A stretch of DNA of 64,000 bases. It comes from Yamagishiella unicocca (Eukaryota; Chlorophyta; Chlorophyceae; Chlamydomonadales; Volvocaceae). The stretch lies in assembly GCA_003116995.1 (NCBI GenBank), contig BDSL01000103.1, positions 186,001 through 250,000 of the forward strand, written 5' to 3'. The notes below the pieces were generated by a model. It worked only from the letters and a program-made list of their open reading frames with translations, ran no database searches and was not told the origin of the DNA. This document shows positions 55,945 through 64,000 of this stretch, one piece after another; positions within the stretch are counted from its first letter, which is position 1; the number at the start of each line of letters is the position of its first letter. A program made the translations under genes and the position numbers.

Positions 55945-57122
55945 CGTATGGGTATGGATTAGGAAGGAAAATGCCGCTGATGTATGGAGTGATGGCGATG
56001 TGTCGCCGCTTGCCCCGTTGTGCGAGGTCCCACCACACCATTTTGATTGGTGCGTAGGTTTGCCAGACGTCCGAGAGAGGAATGGCTTTCATTTGCAGTG
56101 CAAGATTTGTGCGTAGGTTTGCCAGACGTCCGAGAGAGGAATGGCTTTCATTTGCAGTGTCCTTGCGTGGACGGCTTTGTGCAACGGCAGTTATTGGCAT
56201 CCTGGTGGGCGGCTAGTGGAGCCCTCAGGAGCGGACGTGCTGCACGGAAGCGGGCTTGTGGCCCTGCGCGTCTGCTAGGAAGCACCACGATGCTTGGCTC
56301 ACGCCCGCCAATCGGCGTGTGTCAGGTATATTACATAAAGGCTCGACACGTACAAAGCCTTGCGAAGGGGTCGACTGGTATGGAACCATGCGTTTAAATG
56401 CATAACCTTCGTAGGTCCCTCTCGTTGCTCAATATCAACGCTGCTCGCAGCCCTGCGAGCAGCCCTGCATGCATTACGCAACCGAACCAATCTCTCCAGC
56501 GCGCCAGCGACGAAAAAAGCATTTAGGCTCAGGAACATCTCGAGGACGCTGCTAGCGTATGCCCATCGGTTTAGTCAGCACGTCAGCTATACGGCAACGG
56601 CCGTCTTGACGCAGTACATCGGTACCTTGCCCCAGCAAATGACGCCCAGAAGTCCACCTATCTCGCTCTAGATTCTTCTACAATTGTACAGCGCGTACGG
56701 GAAGTTTATTGCGCGCTAGAGGCTAGGAAGTTACCGACCTTCCCATGCACGAAAGGAGTTAAGTTCACAGCTGGACCAACGCGCTGATCCGAAAAAGCTG
56801 CGCGCCTGACGCGGTACGCACAGTGCGACGACGGACGGCCAATGGGTACGGTAGGCCAGCTCCGAGTACACATGTCCACGAAAACGAACAACATGCTCCG
56901 AAACCCACAACAACAGAATGTAAAGCACTCTTTGGATGTAAAGCACTTTCCCTGCGCACTGCCGCACCGCTCGATCGCCCCTGGCTTGGGGACACGCCGA
57001 ACATGCAATGTGCCCCTTCGCGGAACCAAGGACTCAGCTGGAGCGTGTGTCTGTTCTGCGTCCGGCCAGAAGCCCCCCATCCTTTCCTAGTTTATCCAGT
57101 CGAGTTGTGCGTCAGGTGTCCC
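55945..57122. other. Convergent intergenic region
   Basis: The 3' flanks of the Cys-rich secreted gene and of the bZIP gene. It contains the exact 50-bp direct duplication listed separately, and two copies of TGTAAAGCACT (near 56919 and 56938) on the plus strand. No coding frame is supported. Confidence 0.5.
56051..56159. repeat. Exact 50-bp direct duplication
   Basis: The segment beginning TGCGTAGGTTTGCCAGACGT at 56051-56100 recurs without difference at 56110-56159, separated by 9 bp. It lies in the 3' flank of the Cys-rich gene. Confidence 0.9.
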
Positions 57123-60100
57123 TCACGCCGTCCCAGTCATGCACGTGCCGCCGACTTGCTGCCCGCACCGCGTGCGCAGCTCCGGCCACGTCTCTTTGCA
57201 CACCTGGAATATATTTCTGCAAATCTCAGTGACCAGCTGATCTGGCAGTTGCGCCAGTGTCTCCTGTGGGTAGCGGGGGGGGGGGTCCATAAACCGGGAC
57301 GGTGTTAAGCACGGGACTCAAATGGCGATTTTGAAGCGGCTCCTCGAAGGAACGTCCAAAACTGACATGGGTGACGCGCGATGCCACAAGCTGCGTACAC
57401 CACGAGCATATCATTATTGGTCTGCCTCAAGACATTATTGGTCTGCCTCACGAAACTATTAGTCTGCCTCAAGACATTATTGGTCTGCCTCAAGACTTTA
57501 TTGGTCTGCCTCAAGACTTTATTGGTCTGCCTTAAGACATTATTGGTATGCCCCACGACATTATTGGTATGCCTCAAGACCAAGAGCACTTTAACGGCGC
57601 AAATGGCAGCGACTAAAATCGGTTGGTCGTCAAGCTACCCGCACGTCCGAACGTTAGCAACTAACAGGCAGGCAATACCTTACCGCGAATCATCCACCAT
57701 CGCAGTAGCTGACACTCTTCCCAATCCGCGCCTGCGCCGCGTCCCGGGGGACCCCACCTGGAGGCCGTTGACGTCCTTGGCGCCGTACAGCGTCGTCTTG
57801 ACCGCCATAACCATCTTCTCACACACCGTTCCGGGCACGACGTGCAGCAGCGCCTCGTCGATGCGCTCCTTCAGCCTGTCCTTCAGTGACGCAATGACCT
57901 GTGTTGGCGATGGCGCGGTTGGCGTTAACTTACATACCGGTAGTACAGCAGGCGGGACACCGCCCCGACACGTGAAGTGCCAACTAGCAGGGCCCCAGGA
58001 AAATCCTGCAATGTTCCATCCAAAACTTACAGAGCCACAGAAATCCCCACATCGCAACGCCGTAGCAAGAGAGGATGTTGTTACCCACCCAAGAACACGA
58101 CATGTGAGACGCCTCATCGTCCCCGCGGCCATGTCCGTGCCCGCGAGCCGCGGCTTGGGCCAGACTGCCGCCGCCCGCACACCACGCCCCATACGCGCCA
58201 GGCGCTCACTCTCACCTCCTCCTGTAGCCGCAGCTTTGACTGCTGCTCCACAATGAGCTTGTGGTGCGCCACGACCTGCGCCTCGCTGCTGGTGAGCGCG
58301 TGCCGCAGGGCCCCCAGCTCCGCTGCCTGCGCTGCGCTGTGCTGCTGCAGCGCGACGATGCTAGAGCCCTGCTGCGACGCGGTGGCCCGTAGCGCTGCGT
58401 TGGACGCCTCCAGCTCGCCGGCGCGGACCTAGCGCAGCGCAGGGCGCAGGGCACGGCGCAGGCAGGTCGGCGTTTGGGTTCAGGTGAGGTGAGGGGCGAT
58501 GCGGTCGGAGGACAACAAACTGCGTCGAGAGCAAAACCCAATGCAACGTGCTGATGCAGCTGCGCCACCGGGAGGTGGTTAACACCGGTAGCGTCAATGT
58601 ACGGGATGTCAGATGTCAAGCAACAAACTCGCATACGGTAGAACCATTGTGCTTTGCTTCTTCCTTGGTCGAGGCCTGCCTTTTTCCGCGGCTTGTGAGC
58701 CTCTTGGCCCGTCTGGATCGCACAAGTCTGTCGTGCACGAAGGCAATAAGCGAGCAATGTCCGTTTTTCAAACCCCAAACAGCCCCACCTCGACGGCCTT
58801 AAGGGCGACGACCTGCGCGGTCAGCATGTCAACAGCCTGCTGCAGGGCGGACTGCTCCTGCTTCTTGCGCTGCCTGCGTGGAGTGCCGCGTGCCGGGTAG
58901 GTTGGGTGCGCAGGTAGCGGGCGCTTGGAGTCACAGCGGGAGCAGGGGGTGCCGGGGCGTGGGAAGGTGGGAGGGCGGAGGCCCTGAGGCGCAGGGCCGG
59001 GCCGGGCCGGAAATGGCTTGAGCGGTAGCTAACGGCTGCTGCACAACTGCAAGCGCTAGTGCGGGCAAATCTGAAACCCGGACGAACGTTGGCTAGTCTT
59101 GGAACGTTGGCTCGTGCCACCGCGTGTTGTTCTGTCACAGGCCCCTCCCTTGCAGGCGAAGGTTCTGGAAAGCGGCATTCTCCTCCCAATTCCACTGGGA
59201 CTCATTCGCTAAGGACGCATGCTGCACATCGTGAAGAGCCTAACCGCCAAGATCATGAAGAGCCTAACCACCAAGATCATGAAGAGCCTAACCACCAAGA
59301 TCATGAAGAGCCTAACCACCAAGATCATGAAGAGCCTAACCACCAAGATCAAGAGCCTAACCACCAAGATCATGAAGAGCCTAACCACCAAGATCATGAA
59401 GAGCCTAACCACCAAGATTCGTCCGTGCACGTCGCGATCATCTCCCGCTTCCTATGTTGCACATGCGTCGCTAGTGCCACCCAGTCCGGCCATGCACCCC
59501 GATGCCACCCATCCTCGCCCCGGCGGCCGGGCTGGAATTCATCTCCCGTTATTTATAATTAGCATCCCTGACCGCATGATTACGGCACATTCATGGCGGG
59601 CGTTGTATTGGCGTTCGCACGCTTAGTACAATAGTAGGCAAGCGCACAGCTAGGCAGGTCACGGCCGCGAGGCTGCCGTACCCGATGCACAGCCAACGGC
59701 CGGCTTCACCCAGTGGCTGTGCTTCTCGCCTGATACGCGCCGTGCCAAAGCAGGTTACCCGAGCGTAACCTCTCCTTACCTGTACTTCTGCTGTGCAACG
59801 CGGTTAGATTCCATTTGTTCATTGTTACGCTGACGTCGTTTCTTGACGCCCGACGACGCCTTGCCACCCTTTCCCGGCCGGCTGCTGCGCCCTCCACCCC
59901 CGCCAGCAGTTTGCGTGCTGCTGGGTGGCCCGCCGTCTTGCTGCTGGCCCTCCATGTCCGAGCCATCGCTATCTCCACCTCCTTCAGAAGATGGGTTTGA
60001 GCCCCTGCGACGGGGTGTGAAGCCAGACGCGTCAACTCAGGCGTCGCCCGAGTGTCAGAGGACGAGAGGATCCGTAATTTTCCATGCGGAGCCGCAAGGA

Positions 60101-60436
60101 ACTCACCATCCGGGCGCTCCGGTATGCTCGCTATCGGCTGCACCGCTCGTGCTTGGCACCACTGCGCATGGACGGTGTAAGGATGGTTAGGCCCCGGAGC
60201 TTGTTAAAAGATCATGGCAGGCCCCCAACCACTCTTTATCCATACAACTTACAATCGCCGTTGCCCAGTATTGTCGCGCCTGGACCCGCCGTTGTGACCA
60301 GTGGCACGTTGGTTAGCAGCGGCACATCCATTTCGCCAATATCCAGCAGCGCCGCCATCTCGTCAAAGGGAAGGAGATTCTCTCCCTCCTCGTTCTTAAA
60401 AATCGAGAATAGGGCTGCTGAGTCAAATCTCTCCAT
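57123..60436 (-). CDS. bZIP transcription factor
   Basis: Seven phase-consistent exons in transcript order: 60436-60253, 60161-60107, 60004-59780, 58873-58789, 58428-58216, 57898-57758 and 57263-57123, giving 347 aa. The N terminus is acidic and hydrophobic (FDEMAALLDIGEMDVPLL), consistent with an activation region. After a Gly/Ser/Gln spacer, residues about 135-160 form the basic region. Its NRVAQQKYR has the diagnostic N-x7-R spacing, and the domain splits across the intron between exons 3 and 4 (KYR, then QRKKQEQSALQQAV). A long coiled coil follows (ELEASNAALRATASQQ, HALTSSEAQVVAHHKL, KDRLKERIDEALL). The last 90 residues (CEKMVMAVKTTLYGAKD, PDQLVTEICRNIFQVCKETW) look conserved and helical but match no domain I know. 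The start is the first in-frame ATG. Introns 57264-57757 and 58874-59779 contain minisatellites. DNA target unknown; a CRE/C-box-like ACGT site would be expected. Confidence 0.9.
57412..57583. repeat. 21-bp minisatellite, about eight copies, in bZIP intron
   Basis: Units share the core TTATTGGTCTGCCTCAA with single-base variants. Because the unit is 21 bp, the plus strand stays open as a 7-residue repeat, but that frame is antisense to the bZIP gene and non-coding. It lies in the last bZIP intron (57264-57757). Confidence 0.9.
59234..59422. repeat. 24-bp minisatellite, about eight copies, in bZIP intron
   Basis: The unit begins GAAGAGCCTAACCACCAAGA and is repeated head to tail. One unit is 3 bp shorter and the first has GCC for ACC. 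It lies inside the intron 58874-59779 between the two halves of the bZIP basic region. All frames through it stay open because the unit is a multiple of three. Confidence 0.9.
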
Positions 60437-62257
60437 CTCGCCTAGATTACCGGAAGCTCTCCGTCGGTATGCTTCTCTAATCCAAGCCCTCAATCTATCA
60501 AAATCTTCTCTGTGACGTGAGTCTACACAGGGATGGCTCGCTATGAACTATGAACTGCTCGTCGGTGACCGCAGCTCTGCGACTGTTGACGCACGGTAGT
60601 AACTGGATGACGCACGCTAGGCAGGTGAAATGGATATTGCGCAAAGCGGTATCAGTTGTATAGAGATTAATAAAAAAACAATCCATCGCCTTTGGATCCG
60701 TGAAGAAGCGTATTCTAGAGAGTGGTCGTTGCGTGCAACGTTGCACATTTCACAAACCACATTCTGCCCCTTTCCTGCCGAGCGTAATCCACTAAAGGGT
60801 TCCAGATGGATATTGGTATGTATCCTCATTGTAATCCTCCACTTCTGAGGCTGCTGATAATACGCGCGGTTAGAGGGCAGGCACCTTTCTTCACACCCTT
60901 GGAACTACGGCGCAGCTCTTTGCACAAATGGTTATTGTTGACATGGGATTGCCAAACATGATTACGCATGTCGTCGTTCTTGCGCGTATGGTAGCGTGAC
61001 CCTCGGGTCTAAAGAAGCATTCTGAAAGCAAGGCATAACAAGGGCAGCGCACATATTATAAAATGCGCATGTGCTGTTTAGTGCACCCCATACTGCTTGC
61101 TTCGGGAGGAGCTTTAGTGTTTCGAAAGCGAATCGTATCCGGTCCACGTGAAGGCATATCGTCGCTGACGGCCACCCTCATATAATGACACCTAATCATC
61201 TCTAACATATGAGAAAGCTTCAGGAAAGCTCTGGACTTGTACGGCAGCTTCGCAACTAATCCTTCTCCCCTTTTCAACGTCCTCCAAGCCGTACTCGAGT
61301 CTAAGGTAGCTGTACGAGAGTACACTGTGGGCTGAGAGCTGCTTGACGATAGAGGAATCGACACTCGTTTCCCCGCCGGGTGAGGGGTAGCACATCACTG
61401 CCTTGGGACGTGCAGGCCGGGGCCGGGGCCATGAGACTCGTCCTTACAAAGCCTTACTGCCGTACGTGATGACTGAGACGTATACAGACCCCCACAACAC
61501 TTGGGAAAATAGTACGACTGCTGCCGCATGAAGCGCCTCTCTCAAGAAGAAGTGCATCATAACTCCAGCCGTAAGCAGGGTGCAGTAATGTCATATGATG
61601 CTCTTCGCGCTTGTCGGCGTCGAATGGGCCAGCTCGAAAACAATTGCCAGCATTCCGCACGTAGGAGCGTATAGCAACCACCGTCGTCCATCGTCGTCCC
61701 AACCACCGGTGCGAAAGTGCAGCATAGACAACCCCAACTATGGATGCTGGATGCCCAGCTAAATTAGTTCTTCATAAAATGCTTGCATATAAGAACGTGA
61801 TGGAGCTGAACTTTGCCCCGTTATGCGCCTAAGTGCCTACCTTAAGGGAGAAACGAGTCCCGGCATGAGCCGACCTCTTCTTGCGGTCGGCCGTGCCAAT
61901 CCGGCAACAACCCGACGAAGTGAGGCCGTTCAAGCGTCGTTCTCTCCACGCAAGGCAGTGCCTTCGTCTATCAGCCCCCAAGCAGAGGAGGCACCAGGGG
62001 TTTCGATACGGACAGCTCCGCGCCACGTCAGCAGGCTATGCGACGGAAAGCATTAAGGGACCGAATCCTCTGTACAAGCGGCCCCTCACGAAAGCACTCT
62101 CAACACAGGCCCTCCAAACGTCCCCTGCATTTCTCCGCGGGCGTAGCTTACGAGCTGCCCGCATCTCCACGGGCGTAGCTTTGCCCGCATCTCCGCTGCG
62201 ACCTAACCAGGAGCAATCCAAGCCACACATTGCGTCTCCGTGATGCCAAGCTCCATC
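60437..62257. other. Intergenic region, no gene seen
   Basis: Upstream region of the bZIP gene and 3' flank of the PhoD-like gene. The sequence is less GC-rich than the exons, and open frames are short with no family content. Duplicated short segments around TCTCCACGGGCGTAGCTT/TCTCCGCGGGCGTAGCTT occur near 62131-62180. Confidence 0.45.
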
Positions 62258-64000
62258 TCATACCGCCACCGGCGCGCAGGTCTCGAGCGAAAAGGCCACG
62301 TGCTGCTGCTTGCCGTCCGGGCTCTCTGCGACGCCACCGCCTTGCGCATCTCGAATGGTCAGGTGCACCACCTGCCTCTCCCAGTCAACCTGCACGGGGA
62401 GCGACGCAGCAGCCAGATGGGCAGCTTGTCGCTTCAGATCACGCCTTTCACGAGCTGCTCCTCAGCTAAAGACGTCGTGTTGCATTTAAACTAAGCACAG
62501 CCATGTGCGGGGTCTGGGCAATGATTGCAACCAAATGCGTCGTCGTTGCATTGCTTTCCGTCGCACACCGAGCGGCATCGGCCGAATGCATGTCCGAGTG
62601 GGTTCAGTTGGGAAACGGTGCGATGGGACTGGGTGGGGTGGGAATATATTCTCTTGTCACACCCTCGTCCCCGCACAGGGACCACGTCACGCCCTCCCTG
62701 GTCCTTGCTAGGTTTTGTCTAGTTATAGCAGCCGGGAGCGGAACTCGGCCTCCGGCTTCGTATACCCTGAACCAAGACCTTCAGCATGCAATTCCAAACA
62801 AGTGAACCTAACGTTGCTTAACGGGTTTTACTTGCCGACATTCGGGGGATCCTCTCAAGCTCTCCCTGGAGCATCCGGACGCAGTAAAAACGACCAATCT
62901 CACCTCAACCACCCCGAAATTGGCATATGACGTGAAGGCGCAACTGCCCAGGGGACGCAACCCCATCAAGTCCTCCCGATACGTGCCATTGCATGGCGAG
63001 TTTTCGTAGCGCGCCGTACTGTCGGTCATGCCGCTCGCCATGACCTGAACGAAAGTAACCAAGGCAGCCGCACCGGCGACGACAGCACAAACGCGGTCGT
63101 TGCGTAAGTGCTCACTGACGCAGAGTGGGAAGGGGTCAACGCCGGAAATAGCGCTCCGAAGGGGCATCAGCAGGGGCCTTTGGGCAGGGCAGCAACGAGG
63201 AGCAGCATCAACCCGACACCGGCGGCGGCGGGTGGGGTCCTCCTCACCCAGCCGGCCCCAAATTGCCCATTCCTGTTGCCATCCCTGGAGCTCGCACCTG
63301 GTATATGTGTTTGGAAAGCTTTTCCGTCTGAGGAGGTTTCGAAGTGGGAGACAAGTGGGATCAGGGGCCAGTGAGGCAGCAGGCTGGGAGCCGTGATGAT
63401 GCGAGGCGAGGCAGCGCCGCTGGCAAAGCCAGAAACACATGGAAAATTTTATCATGCAACGACCGCGCAAAGCGCGTTTGGGCACCGAGTCAAGGTCAGA
63501 AGGGTCTGCCCCTTCTGCATGTACGCCGCCTTATGCGACAGGGAAGGGTGCAGCCCGCAAAGCAGGTTGGTCGGTCAGCAGACCTTTTTGAACGAGTCTA
63601 TCGCAAGCGCATGATCGCGTCTTGCGCTTTGTTTACGGCCGCACACTGCCAGACGATGGCTCCGTCAGCACCTTGCCTGTCCTTCAGTCCTTCAGTTAGC
63701 CAGCGTAACGCACCTTGAGCATGGACGAATAGTTCTTGCCGCCCCCTGGCGCCACTATCTTGATGTCTCCGAAGTGGAAGTCGCCAGTCAGCATCACGAC
63801 GCAACCAGATGAGGCGTTGGCGAGCGTGTGGAGGAAGTTGAGCTGAGCCGGGGGCCAGCACTGCGCGACGCAAGCACACCAAGTCACACCAGGCGGCAGG
63901 GACCGTCAATTGGCCGCATGTGTGAGACCTCAGCTGTCGGGAACGGCACGCGCAGCGCGGGGCTGGTGGCGGTTGGCCCTGGCAGCAGCGAGGGAGCCGG
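62258..64000 (-). CDS. PhoD-like metallophosphatase, 3' part (5' end beyond the window)
   Basis: Phase-0 exons in transcript order: about 64000-63929 (window edge), 63860-63714, 63327-63298, 63044-62904 and 62389-62258, for about 190 visible residues. The PhoD-type metal-binding motif is seen as MLTGDFHFGDI, preceded by QLNFLHTLANASSG. Next come YQVMASGMTDST across a splice, SYANFGVVEVDW across the last splice (NFGxxExDW is typical of the C-terminal part), and VVHLTIRDAQGG before the stop. PhoD-like enzymes hydrolyse phosphomono- or diesters, usually outside the cytosol, and are often induced by phosphate starvation. Localisation cannot be judged without the N terminus. The 30-nt exon 63327-63298 is a microexon of ten codons supported by frame and by joining LK|TEKLSKHIYQ|VMASG. 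The edge exon is the least certain. Confidence 0.82.

Noticed and set aside
57381..58256. Plus-strand frame of 291 codons with a seven-residue Leu-Val-Cys repeat
   Set aside because: It reads through a 21-bp minisatellite in a bZIP intron and then antisense through bZIP exons. The repeat length being a multiple of three explains the openness.
59209..59626. Repetitive open frames on both strands across the 24-bp array
   Set aside because: All frames are open because the unit is 24 bp. The array lies inside an intron whose flanking exons join the bZIP basic region in phase.

Overview
The window looks like nuclear DNA of a volvocine green alga (Chlorophyceae, a Chlamydomonas or Volvox relative). 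The genes are split by many short GT-AG introns with GTGAGT/GTGGGT/GTGCGT-type donors. Exons are GC-rich with Ala/Gly/Gln/Pro/Ser homopolymer tracts, and UGUAA-type polyadenylation signals follow several stops. Families such as a mitochondrial bL19, a cyclin L, AWS/SET and FAM194 proteins fit a ciliated green alga. All gene models below were built by hand from reading-frame continuity and family conservation. Exon phases were checked by arithmetic.

Layout. 0-4.7 kb: gene-poor, with one compact molybdopterin synthase large subunit gene (MoaE/CNX6 type, minus, 963-1590). 4.7-15.6 kb: one very large TKL-like protein kinase gene (minus) whose catalytic domain is split over eight exons and inflated by low-complexity inserts. 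15.6-17.6 kb: no gene seen. 17.6-24.1 kb: a complete 14-exon DDX11/CHL1-type iron-sulphur DNA helicase (minus, about 1099 aa). 24.1-26.5 kb: no gene seen. 26.5-36.5 kb: a PWWP-AWS-SET-postSET-Tudor-like histone methyltransferase (minus, about 2456 aa). It is divergent from a mitochondrial ribosomal protein bL19 gene (plus, 37.0-38.5 kb). 38.5-39.7 kb: tandem repeats. 39.7-43.4 kb: a FAM194 domain fused to a thioredoxin-like domain (plus, 459 aa). 44.3-49.3 kb: a 14-exon zinc alcohol dehydrogenase (plus, 471 aa). 50.9-53.6 kb: cyclin L with RS domain (minus, 520 aa). 55.3-55.9 kb: an intronless secreted Cys-rich protein (plus, 217 aa). 57.1-60.4 kb: a bZIP transcription factor (minus, 347 aa) whose introns carry minisatellites. 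62.3 kb to the right edge: the 3' part of a PhoD-like phosphatase gene (minus).

The genes do not form a pathway or operon. They are independent housekeeping, chromatin and RNA-processing, signalling and ciliary-type genes. Main points for follow-up: a concentration of GC-AG introns (both introns of MoaE, one in DDX11, a probable one in the SET gene); a short repeat family found almost only inside introns; the FAM194-thioredoxin fusion with a degenerate active site; an altered NHSC motif (NSSC) in the SET domain; and the heavily inflated kinase domain.
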